64,000 bases of DNA from Caenibius tardaugens NBRC 16725 (GCF_003860345.1 NZ_CP034179.1:3456001-3520000), one strand, 5' to 3'. Shown: positions 8,619 through 17,441, counted from the first letter of the stretch. Program-made: numbers and translations. Notes: generated from the letters alone by a model not told the origin.

Positions 8619-9857
8619 ATGTACTATGGTTGGCGGCTCGTGGTGATTGCCGCGATAGCGAACATGTTGACAATGGGGGCAACGTACAGCGCCCTTGGTT
8701 TGTTCGTTATTCCAGTCTCTCAGGAATTCGGTTTGTCGCGGGCTGAAATGAACAGCGCGCTTATCCTGATGAATCTTGGCGGGGCTGCCTTCAGCCCGTT
8801 TCTGGGGCGGTTGCTGGATCGTATTTCGGCACGGCTGATCATGACCATCGGGGCCTTGCTGTTTGGCGCAAGCTTCCTGATCCTGGGTATTTCGCAATCG
8901 GTGACACTGGATGCGCTGGTGATCGCATTGCCGCTTGCCATCGCTGTTCCTTCGGCAGGGGCGTTGACCAGTTCGGTGCTGCTGGCCCGGTGGTTCGCCA
9001 TCAATCGCGGGCGTGCCATGGTCCTGTCCGCGCTGGGCATGTCCGTTGGCAGCATTATCATGACGCCGGTCATCGGCTGGCTGCTGGAACAACAGGGGTG
9101 GCGCACCACCCTGATGATCACCGGCGTGATGTGCACCGTGATCCTGCTGGGGCTATCCACGGTCATTCGCGAACGGCCCGGTCCGGAAGATGTGGAACCG
9201 GGCGCGACGCCCGAAGTGCTTGCGCGCATGCAGACGATGATGGCCGGATCGGGCAATCCGATGACGATTGGCGAAATCCTGCGCATGCCCAATTTCTGGA
9301 CGATTTGTCTCAGCTCATCGCTGGCGATGGGGCTGGCGCAATCGCTGTCCATCACGTTTGTCCCGCTGGCCATGGATCACGGGCTTTCGGTGATGGAGGC
9401 CACGAGCCTGATGTCGATTACAGGCATTTCGGCCATCGTAGGGATTCTTGCCCTGTCCGGCGTTGCCGACAAGATTGAGCGGAGCGTCATTCTGACGGCG
9501 TTCTACGTGCTGGGGGCGGTGTTGAACCTGCTGCTGCTGTTCGCTGACGGGTTTTTCATGCTGGCAGGATGCGCTGTGATGCTGGGCGTGGCTGCCGGTG
9601 CGATGGGTCCGGTGTTCTATGCCTTGGTCGCAGACCAGTTCGGTACGGCCTCCTTCGGCACGGTGCGCGGTTTGATGGCACCATTCCTCGCCATTTTCGG
9701 CGCGATACTGGTGCGGTTTGCTGGGGAGATTTTTGATCGTACAGGCCATTATGACCTGCTGTTCACAATCTACATTTTTGCGGAACTGGCCGCCGCCGCA
9801 TTGATGTTCAGCACGCGCTTTTGCCGGCCAAAACCGGCTGTCGCAGCGTTCGCCTGA
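8619..9857 (+). CDS. MFS transporter (monocarboxylate/OFA-like)
   Basis: A twelve-helix inner-membrane transporter of 412 residues. The first helix (MYYGWRLVVIAAIANM) and the loop GRLLDRISARLIM are typical of the MFS branch that carries monocarboxylates and aromatic acids in proton symport. The start ATG at 8619 is preceded by GGGAGAGACTGG. It is divergent from a Rieske gene across about 270 bp and upstream of a TetR gene and a catabolic operon, so uptake of the pathway substrate is plausible. The substrate itself is not determined. Confidence 0.87.
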   Translation: MYYGWRLVVIAAIANMLTMGATYSALGLFVIPVSQEFGLSRAEMNSALILMNLGGAAFSPFLGRLLDRISARLIMTIGALLFGASFLILGISQSVTLDALVIALPLAIAVPSAGALTSSVLLARWFAINRGRAMVLSALGMSVGSIIMTPVIGWLLEQQGWRTTLMITGVMCTVILLGLSTVIRERPGPEDVEPGATPEVLARMQTMMAGSGNPMTIGEILRMPNFWTICLSSSLAMGLAQSLSITFVPLAMDHGLSVMEATSLMSITGISAIVGILALSGVADKIERSVILTAFYVLGAVLNLLLLFADGFFMLAGCAVMLGVAAGAMGPVFYALVADQFGTASFGTVRGLMAPFLAIFGAILVRFAGEIFDRTGHYDLLFTIYIFAELAAAALMFSTRFCRPKPAVAAFA

Positions 9858-9998
9858 TGCAGGGGCAGGGTGCAGGCTGCGGATGAGATCGCGGTCCTGT
9901 GCCTTGCAGGGGATGGAGTTTGTTTGGCATGCGGGATGCTCTTTTGCGATCTGGCCACACGCTGTTAAGGCAGTAGCCAGAAACAGGGATCGTGTTGC

Positions 9999-10574
9999 AT
10001 GACCAAGACCGAAGCTCTTCCCCGCCGGGAATCCAACAAGGCGAAGAATCGCGCCGCCATTCTGGAAGCGGCGCTTGCGAAGTTCGGTGAAAAGTCGGTC
10101 AATACGACGACGATGGACGAGATTGCCGAACAGGCGAAGATTAGCCGTGCCACCCTGTTCAACTATTTCCCGAGCAAGGCCGATATCGTCGGTGCGATTA
10201 TCGAACAGATGGACGATGGCTTTATCGCGCAGATGGATCGCTTCGCGGGGTTCGATCTGCCGGTTGGGCCCCGGGTGGAAGAGTTTTTCCGCGCCCATGC
10301 GCGCGATCTCGAAACGCGCTGGTGCAGGTTCCGGCCGATGGTCGGGATTACGGTGCAGGGCTGGGACGAAGAGGTGGGGGCCAAGCGTATTCAACGCTTG
10401 AACGCGGCTTTCATGCGTCTGGTCCACGATGCGCCGGAAGGCGAACGACTGGCCTTGGCGGAAGTGCTTACCGGGACATATGTTGGTATTGTGCATAACT
10501 GGCGATACGAGTCGGGTTATGCGCTGGAAGACAGGCTTGCTGCGGCGGCGAGATTGGTCACAAAATCTTTATAA
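9999..10574 (+). CDS. TetR-family transcriptional regulator
   Basis: A protein of 191 residues with an N-terminal TetR helix-turn-helix (TTTMDEIAEQAKISRATLFNYF followed by PSKADIV, about residues 30-58) and a helical C-terminal ligand domain. The gene immediately precedes the amidohydrolase-Rieske-acyl-CoA dehydrogenase operon. The 87 bp between them is AT-rich and holds a perfect 14-bp palindrome, the best candidate for its operator. TetR proteins in such clusters usually respond to an acyl-CoA or the pathway substrate; that is inference here. Confidence 0.9.
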   Translation: MTKTEALPRRESNKAKNRAAILEAALAKFGEKSVNTTTMDEIAEQAKISRATLFNYFPSKADIVGAIIEQMDDGFIAQMDRFAGFDLPVGPRVEEFFRAHARDLETRWCRFRPMVGITVQGWDEEVGAKRIQRLNAAFMRLVHDAPEGERLALAEVLTGTYVGIVHNWRYESGYALEDRLAAAARLVTKSL

Positions 10575-10625
10575 CAATCTGAAATTAAAAGATAATTACC
10601 GCCTTGCAATCCTGGTGAAAAAATA

Positions 10626-10639
10626 TAGACTTAAGTCTA
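10626..10639. promoter_or_regulatory. 14-bp perfect palindrome, candidate TetR operator
   Basis: TAGACTTAAGTCTA is its own reverse complement. It lies between the TetR gene and the amidohydrolase gene, 22 bp before the amidohydrolase start, in a markedly AT-rich stretch of an otherwise GC-rich region. Position and symmetry fit a dimeric repressor site that would block the promoter of the downstream operon. I did not see a second copy in the window. Confidence 0.55.
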
Positions 10640-10661
10640 AATTTTAAGTGGGAGAGTGCTG

Positions 10662-11537
10662 ATGGGTTTGCCGAAGGATATTGGCGTAATCGATACCATG
10701 CTGGGTATCCCGACCCGGGAAGACCGGGCTGACTGGTATACCTTCTTTCGCCCTCTGCTGCGCGACAAGGAAAGCCTGCAGGCTTTCGAAATGCCAGCGC
10801 AGTATATGTTCAAGGGCGTGCCCGATATTGGCGACCATGACGACTACATTGGCTGGACCGTCGAGCAGATGGACAAGCACAATATCCAGCAGGCGATGAT
10901 CGGGCTGGATGATCGCTGGACCGAATCCGCGATCGCAGCGAAAAAGCGTTTCCCCGATCGTTTCTTCTTCGATGCGCCGATCGATCCCAATGGCGGGATG
11001 GATGAAGTGCGCCGGATCAAGAAGCTGCACAAGGAATACGACCTCAAGGCCGTCAGCGTGTTCCCTTCGGGCACTTATCCGCAGGTTGCGATCGATCACA
11101 AATACATGTTCCCGATCTACGCGGCCTGCGTGGAAATGGACATCCCGATCATGATCAACGTGGGTGTTCCGGGGCCGCGTATCCCCATGGCCCCGCAGAG
11201 GACCGAACTTCTGGATGAAGTGTGCTGGTTCTTCCCCGATCTGAAGATCGTGATGCGCCACGGTTCGGAACCGTGGGACGATCTGGCGGTGAAGCTCATG
11301 CTCAAGTGGCCGAACCTCTACTATTCGACCAGCGCCTTTGCGCCGAAGCACTTGCCGAAATCGATCATCAATTTCGCCAATACCCGCGGTGCCGACAAGA
11401 TTATCTATGCTGGTTATTTCCCGATGGGTCTCAGTCTCGACCGTATTTTCAGCGAACTTGAACAATTGCCGCTGAAGGACGACGTGTGGCCTAAATTCCT
11501 GCGCGACAATGCACGCCGCGTGTTCAAGCTCGACTAA
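10662..11537 (+). CDS. Amidohydrolase family 2 protein, without the N-terminal HxH motif
   Basis: A protein of 291 residues with the TIM-barrel pattern of the amidohydrolase-2 (ACMS decarboxylase-like) family: INVGVPGPR, KIVMRHGSEPWDD and the terminal LRDNARRVFKLD. The usual N-terminal metal motif DxHxH is replaced by VIDTMLGIP, so metal binding may differ or be lost. Related proteins of this variety accompany acyl-CoA dehydrogenases and Rieske enzymes in actinobacterial and sphingomonad catabolic clusters; their reaction is generally not established. The ATG at 10662 follows GGGAGAG. It is first in a tight run with the Rieske and acyl-CoA dehydrogenase genes. Confidence 0.82.
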   Translation: MGLPKDIGVIDTMLGIPTREDRADWYTFFRPLLRDKESLQAFEMPAQYMFKGVPDIGDHDDYIGWTVEQMDKHNIQQAMIGLDDRWTESAIAAKKRFPDRFFFDAPIDPNGGMDEVRRIKKLHKEYDLKAVSVFPSGTYPQVAIDHKYMFPIYAACVEMDIPIMINVGVPGPRIPMAPQRTELLDEVCWFFPDLKIVMRHGSEPWDDLAVKLMLKWPNLYYSTSAFAPKHLPKSIINFANTRGADKIIYAGYFPMGLSLDRIFSELEQLPLKDDVWPKFLRDNARRVFKLD

Positions 11538-11549
11538 GGAGTGCCGGAG

Positions 11550-12656
11550 ATGAATGCACAAGTTTCAGACGCACGCACAGCACCTGTCGCAACCTGGCAG
11601 ATCGTTGGTGCGATGAGCCCCGAAGAACGCGCTGCATGGCGCCTTGCTGATATCCAGAACGGGGTCAGCGCGGCCGAACGCGGTGTGGACAAGATCCCTT
11701 ATGCCGTGGGCTGGTATGTCGCATGTTATTCCGACGAGATCGCCATTGGTGAAGTGAAGCCGTTGCGTGCGTTCGGCAAGGAACTTGCGATGTGGCGCGG
11801 CGAAGACGGCAAGGTCCGCATTATCGATGCCTATTGCAAGCATCTCGGCGCGCATATGGCCTATGGCGGCAAAGTGCATGGCAACATGCTGGAATGCCCG
11901 TTCCACGCATGGCGTTATGACGATGAGGGATCGGTCAAGGAAATCCCTTACGCCCGCGTCATTCCGCCGCAGGCAAAACGCCCGTGCGGCGGGTGGCCGA
12001 CCGAAGAAGGCAGCGGCTTCGTGTGGTTCTGGTATCATCCGAACGGCGAAGCGCCGCAGTGGGATCGCATCGATTTCGCTGAGGTTGGCAGCCCGGAATA
12101 TACCGCATTCGATCGCTACGAATGGGTGGTGCACGCACCGCTGCAGTTTTTGGCGGAAAACTCCGCTGACGTTGCGCACTTCCTCTATGTTCACGGCACG
12201 GCCAACCTGCCAGACGCAGAAGTGAAATTCGACGGCATCAACCGCACAGGTCTGGTGAAGGCCAAGATGGGTACCCCCAAGGGTGAGATCGATGGCCGCA
12301 TCACCAATGCCAACGTTGGTCCGGGTCAGGCATGGACGCGTTTCAGCGGTATTTCGGAAACGCTGCTGATCGCCGGGATGACCCCGATCGATAATGACAA
12401 GGTGCGTGTGCGCTTTGCCTTTACCCAGCCCAAGGAACAGGCCGAAGGCCCGATGGCCGGTCTTGCCCGTGCGCTGATCCGCGACATCATCAAGCAGTTC
12501 GATCAGGACAAGGTGGTATGGGACCGCCAGCGGTTTGTCGAACGCGCGCTGATTTGCGACGGCGATGGCCCGATCGCCGATTTCCGCCGCTGGTATTACC
12601 AGTTCTATGTCGAATGGAATGGCGGCAACGGTCCGCAGGCACTGGCTGCAGAGTAA
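11550..12656 (+). CDS. KshA-like Rieske [2Fe-2S] oxygenase, terminal component
   Basis: An oxygenase of 368 residues. Rieske ligands are C96 and H98 (DAYCKHLGAH) and C116 and H119 (ECPFHAWRY); the catalytic iron site is in ENSADVAHFLYVHG (N204, D207, H210, H215). The stretch after the second Rieske motif (EIPYARVIPP) closely recalls 3-ketosteroid 9-alpha-hydroxylase oxygenase. A steroid-like substrate is therefore reasonable but not proven. The ATG at 11550 is preceded by AAGGAG; an in-frame GTG at 11541 overlaps that site and is less likely. It is 12 bp after the amidohydrolase and 8 bp before the acyl-CoA dehydrogenase genes, hence one operon. Confidence 0.88.
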   Translation: MNAQVSDARTAPVATWQIVGAMSPEERAAWRLADIQNGVSAAERGVDKIPYAVGWYVACYSDEIAIGEVKPLRAFGKELAMWRGEDGKVRIIDAYCKHLGAHMAYGGKVHGNMLECPFHAWRYDDEGSVKEIPYARVIPPQAKRPCGGWPTEEGSGFVWFWYHPNGEAPQWDRIDFAEVGSPEYTAFDRYEWVVHAPLQFLAENSADVAHFLYVHGTANLPDAEVKFDGINRTGLVKAKMGTPKGEIDGRITNANVGPGQAWTRFSGISETLLIAGMTPIDNDKVRVRFAFTQPKEQAEGPMAGLARALIRDIIKQFDQDKVVWDRQRFVERALICDGDGPIADFRRWYYQFYVEWNGGNGPQALAAE

Positions 12657-12664
12657 CACCCTTT

Positions 12665-13786
12665 ATGCAATTTACATTCAACGAAGAGGAGACGCTCCTT
12701 CAGGAAAGCGTCTCCGGCTTCCTCGCATCGCATGGCAGCTCGGCTGCCGTGCGTTCTGCTATGGATAGCGAACTCGGCTACGATCCGGTGCTCTGGCGCG
12801 CGATTGTCAGCGAAATGGGCATGGGCGGCATTGCCTTTCCCGCGCGCCTCGGCGGTGCGGAAATGGGGCATGTCGGCCTTGTTATCGCGATGATGGAAAT
12901 GGGGCGGGTGCTTCTGCCGTCGCCCTATTTCTCCAGCATCGCACTGGCTGCGCAGGCCATTCTCAATGCCGGAACCGAAGCGCAGCAGGATGCGCTCCTG
13001 CCTGCGATCATCACGGGTGACACGATTGCGACGCTGGCATGGCGCGGGGTGGAACGGACCCCCGCCATTGCGGTGCGGATCGGTCAGGACGGCACGCTGA
13101 ACGGTGAAGCGGGTTTTGTGCCTTATGCACATGTCTCCGGCCTTCTGGTCGTGGCGGCGAAAGCAGACGACGGGAAAACGGTGCTGGCTGCAATCCCGGC
13201 GGACAGCGCAGGCGTGACCATTGAACGGCATGTCTCCATGGACCTGACCCGGCCGTTGTCCACTGTGCGTTTCGCTGGTGTGGCAGTGGCACAGGATCAG
13301 ATTCTTGGTGGTGCTGGTGATGCGGCAGCAGCATTGGAGCGGACACTGGACCTTGCCCGTATCGCACTGGCTGCGGAGAATGCAGGCGGTGCTGAAGGCG
13401 TGCTCGACATGACAGTGGCCTATACCAAGGATCGCGTGCAGTTCGGTCGCCCGATTGGCAGCTTCCAGGCGCTCAAGCATCGCATGGCCGATATGATGGT
13501 CGAAGTCGAAACGGCCAAGACCGGCGCCTACTATGCAGCCTGTGTGGTTGATGAAGGATCGGACGAACTGGCGGAAGCGGCGGCCATCGCCAATTCCTAC
13601 AGTGCGGACGCCTTCATGGGGGCAGCGGGCAATGCCATCCAGTTGCATGGCGGGATCGGCTTTACCTGGGAATACGATGCGCACCTGTTCTTCAAGCGGG
13701 CGCGGGCCAACGCCATTCTGCTGGGTGACCCGTCGTCGCAGCGCGTGCGGATTGCCGACATGATCGGCGTGGATAAGGTGGCGTAA
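12665..13786 (+). CDS. Acyl-CoA dehydrogenase, smaller subunit of a probable heteromeric enzyme
   Basis: A protein of 373 residues with the acyl-CoA dehydrogenase fold: N-terminal helical domain, middle beta domain, and C-terminal domain with YTKDRVQFGRPIGSFQALKHR and LHGGIGFTWEYDAHLFFKRA. It sits 1 bp before a second acyl-CoA dehydrogenase gene. Adjacent pairs like this form alpha2beta2 heterotetramers in steroid catabolism (for example FadE28-FadE29 of mycobacteria), with one subunit completing the active site of the other. The ATG at 12665 is the start that matches the family; the upstream frame overlaps the Rieske gene. Confidence 0.88.
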   Translation: MQFTFNEEETLLQESVSGFLASHGSSAAVRSAMDSELGYDPVLWRAIVSEMGMGGIAFPARLGGAEMGHVGLVIAMMEMGRVLLPSPYFSSIALAAQAILNAGTEAQQDALLPAIITGDTIATLAWRGVERTPAIAVRIGQDGTLNGEAGFVPYAHVSGLLVVAAKADDGKTVLAAIPADSAGVTIERHVSMDLTRPLSTVRFAGVAVAQDQILGGAGDAAAALERTLDLARIALAAENAGGAEGVLDMTVAYTKDRVQFGRPIGSFQALKHRMADMMVEVETAKTGAYYAACVVDEGSDELAEAAAIANSYSADAFMGAAGNAIQLHGGIGFTWEYDAHLFFKRARANAILLGDPSSQRVRIADMIGVDKVA

Positions 13787-13787
13787 G

Positions 13788-14972
13788 ATGCGGACAGAAT
13801 TTACTCCCGAACAGGAAGCATTCCGCCGCGAAGTCGCCGAATGGCTCGAGGAACAGCTTTCGGGGCCGTTCGCGGCGATCCGCAATCTGAGCAGCATGAG
13901 CGGCGAGATTTCCAAGCGTCTCGAATGGGAAAAGGCTCTCGGCAAGGCCGGTTACAGCGCGATTGCGTGGCCTAAGGAATATGGTGGTCGCAGCGCAACG
14001 ATCGCCGAACAGGTGATCTTTGCAGAGGAATACGCGCGCGCAGGTGCGCCCGGCCGGATTGGCCACCTCGGGGTGACCATGGCCGGGCCGACCTTCATCT
14101 ACTTCGGCACGGAAGAGCAGAAGCAGCAGTTCCTGCCGCCTATTCTCAGCGGTGACGTGCTGTGGGCGCAGGGCTTCTCGGAACCCAATGCCGGGTCTGA
14201 CCTTTCGAACATCCGCACCAAGGCGCGCCTTGAAGAGGGGCCGAACGGTCCGGAATGGGTGATCGAAGGGCAGAAAATCTGGACCAGTCTGGCCCAGTAT
14301 GCCCAGTGGATTTTCGTGCTGGCACGAACGGAAGAAGGCAGCCAGGGTTCGAAGGGGATTTCCTTCCTGCTGGTGCCGATCGACCAGCCCGGCGTGGAAC
14401 TGCGCCCGATCAAGCAGATGACGGGTGGTGCAGAGTTCAACGAGACTTTCTTCGATGGCGCGCGCACGGCGGCTGCCAATATCGTTGGCAAGCCGGGTGA
14501 AGGCTGGAAGGTCGCGATGGGTCTGCTCTCTCATGAACGTGGGGCATCTTCGCTGGGTATCCAGATGAGCTTCCAGACCGAGTTGCAGAAGGTCATCGAT
14601 GCCGCCAACGCCAATGGGGCTGCGCAGGACCCCCTGATCCGTGACCGGATTGCCCGGGCGCACTCGGGGCTGAAGCTTATGCGGTACAATGCGCTGCGCA
14701 CCCTGTCGAAGGGCGACAACGAAATGCTCTCGCGCGAAGCCTTCATCCACAAAATCTACTGGGGCACCTGGCACAAGAAGCTGGGGGAACTGGCGATGGA
14801 TGTGGTGGGCGCACCGGGGCTTATCGCCCCGACGCAAGACTATGCCTTCGACGATCTGGCGAACATCTACCTCTACACGCGGTCGGAAACGATCCATGGG
14901 GGGACGAACCAGATTCAGCGCAATATCATTTCTGAGCGGGGGCTGGGATTGCCGCGCGAACCGCGAGGCTGA
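13788..14972 (+). CDS. Acyl-CoA dehydrogenase, larger subunit of a probable heteromeric enzyme
   Basis: A protein of 394 residues carrying FAD/substrate motifs of the family (WAQGFSEPNAGSDLSNIRT, WVIEGQKIWTSLAQYA) and a C-terminal IHGGTNQIQRNIISERGLG. At the position where medium-chain enzymes have the catalytic Glu (YEGT...) this subunit has Gly (HGGT, about residue 371). A different base, or one from the partner subunit, must act; this is the usual situation in heteromeric steroid-type enzymes. The ATG at 13788 is 1 bp after the preceding stop, indicating translational coupling. Confidence 0.9.
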   Translation: MRTEFTPEQEAFRREVAEWLEEQLSGPFAAIRNLSSMSGEISKRLEWEKALGKAGYSAIAWPKEYGGRSATIAEQVIFAEEYARAGAPGRIGHLGVTMAGPTFIYFGTEEQKQQFLPPILSGDVLWAQGFSEPNAGSDLSNIRTKARLEEGPNGPEWVIEGQKIWTSLAQYAQWIFVLARTEEGSQGSKGISFLLVPIDQPGVELRPIKQMTGGAEFNETFFDGARTAAANIVGKPGEGWKVAMGLLSHERGASSLGIQMSFQTELQKVIDAANANGAAQDPLIRDRIARAHSGLKLMRYNALRTLSKGDNEMLSREAFIHKIYWGTWHKKLGELAMDVVGAPGLIAPTQDYAFDDLANIYLYTRSETIHGGTNQIQRNIISERGLGLPREPRG

Positions 14973-14993
14973 TTTCTTGCCTTCCGGAGGGTT

Positions 14994-15029
14994 CCGGCCC
15001 TTCGGGTCATTCGGATGCCGGGCATTTTT
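14994..15029 (+). terminator. Weak candidate terminator after the acyl-CoA dehydrogenase operon
   Basis: CCGGC (14994-14998) can pair with GCCGG (15017-15021), enclosing smaller pairings such as CCC-TTC-GGG, and is followed by five T residues at 15025-15029. The stem is short, so this is a modest call. It would end the amidohydrolase-Rieske-dehydrogenase transcript. Confidence 0.35.
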
Positions 15030-15082
15030 GCGCAGGAGTGGCAACCCTGCGCGGGAATGTGTGGGAAATAGGGCCATTGTTG

Positions 15083-15112
15083 GCGCAAGTCATGCCATTC
15101 CATGACTTGCGC
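15083..15112. promoter_or_regulatory. Perfect inverted repeat (12-bp arms, 6-bp spacer) in the 314-bp gap before the acyl-CoA synthetase
   Basis: GCGCAAGTCATG and CATGACTTGCGC are exact reverse complements separated by CCATTC. A third TTTGCGC follows at 15121-15127. This gap (14973-15286) holds no gene I can support; it contains a weak terminator, this repeat, and the ribosome site of the next gene. With no T-run after it, the repeat looks like an operator for a dimeric regulator. The half-site core CGCAAGTC also occurs just upstream of the marR gene (near 7085). Confidence 0.5.
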
Positions 15113-15286
15113 TAACGTCATTTGCGCTCCTATCTTCCAATCTGGCGGGCCTTTCAGGGCCTGCCGAAAAATAGTCCTCCGATAGAAGTGGACGATTGGG
15201 GTGTACCCCCACCTTGGGATTGTTGGTCTGCAACAGTCTGAATTTGAGCAATGTTCTGTGCCGCCGGGCATAAAGAGGAGAGTATT

Positions 15287-16960
15287 TTGACCGCGCAGAT
15301 CGATCCACGCGCACCCAGCCTTTCTGGCCCGGGCGAGCCATTTGAAATTGTTGAGCAAATGGTGAACGGGCGTTTGATGCGCGTATTCGCGCGAACAAAC
15401 GGCACCTTGTCCATGCTCTTTTCCATGATGCCCGCTCTGGGCGATGTGGACTTTGTCGTCGATGGCGACAGACGTATTTCCTACGCCGCATTTCATGCGC
15501 AGGCCGGGGCGATTGCTGCCGGTTTCGCTGCACAGTACGATCTCAAGCCGGGCGATCGTGTGGCATTGGCCATGCACAACAGCCCGGAATGGATGTATGC
15601 GTTTACGGCCCTGTCCGCCTTGGGCACGGTGCCCGCGCTGATCAACAGCCGCGGTTCCGGTGAAGAAATGCGGTATTGCACGGAAGATGTCGGTGCATCG
15701 CTGGTGGTCGCTGATGCGCGCCGGGCCGAAGCGCTGGCGCAGGCCGGATACGAAGGCCCGGTTGTGGTGTTCGATGAAGCCGCTTTCGATGCCATGGCGC
15801 ACGAATATGCGGGCAAACCCCTTCCGCAAAACACGGCGGATGCAGACGATGCCTGCTGCATCCTGTTTACATCGGGGACCACCGGGCGACCCAAGGGGGC
15901 AATTATCAGTCACCGGGCGATGTTGACCGGAGTGTTCATGGCGCAACATGCCGGCGCACGCTTTGCCGCACGTGTGGCGGCGCAGATGGGCATCGATGTG
16001 CAGACTTTCATGGCGGCCCGCCCGCGAAGCGCGGTCTTCCTGATTTTCCCGCTGTTCCACGTCAGCGGCTGCCAGCAGATTTTCCTCGGCGTGCTGGCGC
16101 GGGGTGGGAAGATCGTCTTCCATCGTCGCTGGAACCCGGCGGAAGCCCTTCGGTTGATCGAGCAGGAAAAAATCACCGAATTCACCGGCCCGCCGATGAC
16201 CCTGTGGGATGTTCTGAATGAACCGACCCGGGCAGAGCGTGATCTTTCGTCATTGGGGTCGATTGCCAGCGGTGGACAGGCCCTGCCTATCAACCTTCTG
16301 AACGAACTGCGTAAGGCATTTCCCAACCGCATCTTCGGCGGGGGGTACGGGATGACCGAAACATCCGGTTCCGTCAGTCTCGCCATGGGCGAACTGTTCA
16401 CCAACCGTCCGGAATGCTCCGGAGTCATGCACGATCTGGCCGACATGCGGGTGGTCGATGATGACGGCAATCCCTTGCCCGCAGGCGAAGTGGGCGAAAT
16501 CAGCGTACGTGGTCCGATGCTGATGTCGGGTTACTGGGGCAAGCCCGAAGAAACCGCCAAGACGATGGATGTCGATGGCTGGCTGCGTACCGGCGATATC
16601 GGGGTTGTGGATGAGAGCGGTTATGTCGCCATTGTCGATCGCAAGACCAACATGGTCATTTGCAAGGGCGAGAACATCTATTGCGCCGAAATCGAACGGG
16701 TAATTTCCGACCATGCCGATGTCGCGGATGTTGCCGCGTTCGGCATACTCGACGATCGGGTGGGCGAACGCCTGGCCGTGGCGGTTGTCGCACAACCGGG
16801 CAAGTCGCTGACGGAAGATCAGGTGCGCCAGCAGGTGCGCGATCATCTGGCGGAATACAAGGTTCCGACCGATGTCTTCCTGCGCGAAGATCCACTCCCG
16901 CGGAACGCAACCGGCAAGGTTGACCGTCAGGTTCTCCGTCGCGAACTCGGGCTGATCTGA
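15287..16960 (+). CDS. AMP-forming acyl-CoA synthetase/ligase
   Basis: A protein of 557 residues of the ANL adenylating superfamily. The P-loop signature TSGTTGRPKGAIISH, the YGMTETSG adenine-binding motif, TGDIGVVDESGYVAIVDRKTNM at the hinge, and the catalytic Lys in NATGKVDRQVLRREL are all present. It activates a carboxylic acid to its CoA thioester through an acyl-AMP. I prefer the TTG start at 15287, which has AAGAGGAG six bases upstream; an ATG at 15251 lies before that ribosome site. It begins a second catabolic operon and overlaps the MaoC gene by one base. Confidence 0.9.
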   Translation: MTAQIDPRAPSLSGPGEPFEIVEQMVNGRLMRVFARTNGTLSMLFSMMPALGDVDFVVDGDRRISYAAFHAQAGAIAAGFAAQYDLKPGDRVALAMHNSPEWMYAFTALSALGTVPALINSRGSGEEMRYCTEDVGASLVVADARRAEALAQAGYEGPVVVFDEAAFDAMAHEYAGKPLPQNTADADDACCILFTSGTTGRPKGAIISHRAMLTGVFMAQHAGARFAARVAAQMGIDVQTFMAARPRSAVFLIFPLFHVSGCQQIFLGVLARGGKIVFHRRWNPAEALRLIEQEKITEFTGPPMTLWDVLNEPTRAERDLSSLGSIASGGQALPINLLNELRKAFPNRIFGGGYGMTETSGSVSLAMGELFTNRPECSGVMHDLADMRVVDDDGNPLPAGEVGEISVRGPMLMSGYWGKPEETAKTMDVDGWLRTGDIGVVDESGYVAIVDRKTNMVICKGENIYCAEIERVISDHADVADVAAFGILDDRVGERLAVAVVAQPGKSLTEDQVRQQVRDHLAEYKVPTDVFLREDPLPRNATGKVDRQVLRRELGLI

Positions 16961-17433
16961 TGACGGGAAACGGGGGAGCGCGAGCGTTTATCGCGGAACA
17001 GGCAGGGCGCAGCTTCGCATCGGACTGGGTGACGATCGATCAGGAGATGATCAATCGCTTTGCCGAGGCAACGCGCGATTTTGAATTTATTCACATCGAT
17101 CCCGAACGTGCCGCCGAAACTTTTCTGGGTGGCACGATTGCCCATGGCTTCCTTGTCCTTTCGCTGCTCCCGCATTTGCGGGATCAGGCGCATCTTCCCA
17201 TCCCGCCGGGTGTAACGGTTGGCCTGAATTACGGATTGGACAAGGTGCGGTTCACCGCACCGGTCCGCTCTGGCAAGGCAGTGCGCGGGGTGTTCACGAT
17301 TGTCGATACCGTGGAACGGCAGCGTAACCAGTTCCAGCAGGTTCTCGATATTGTGATCGAACAGGAAGGCGAGGATCGGCCTGCAATGATCGCGCGCTGG
17401 CTGGTGCATTTCACGATTGCTGAAGGGGCCTGA
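16960..17433 (+). CDS. MaoC-like hotdog-fold acyl-CoA hydratase
   Basis: A protein of 157 residues with the (R)-hydratase/MaoC pattern: FAEATRDFEFIHIDPE supplies the catalytic Asp/His pair and GGTIAHGFLVLSLLP is the conserved hydratase loop. It would hydrate an enoyl-CoA formed by the upstream acyl-CoA dehydrogenases. The single-domain length fits NodN-type members. The start ATG overlaps the synthetase stop codon (TGATG), so the two are translationally coupled. The exact substrate is inferred from the neighbourhood only. Confidence 0.87.
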   Translation: MTGNGGARAFIAEQAGRSFASDWVTIDQEMINRFAEATRDFEFIHIDPERAAETFLGGTIAHGFLVLSLLPHLRDQAHLPIPPGVTVGLNYGLDKVRFTAPVRSGKAVRGVFTIVDTVERQRNQFQQVLDIVIEQEGEDRPAMIARWLVHFTIAEGA

Positions 17434-17441
17434 GCACGATC

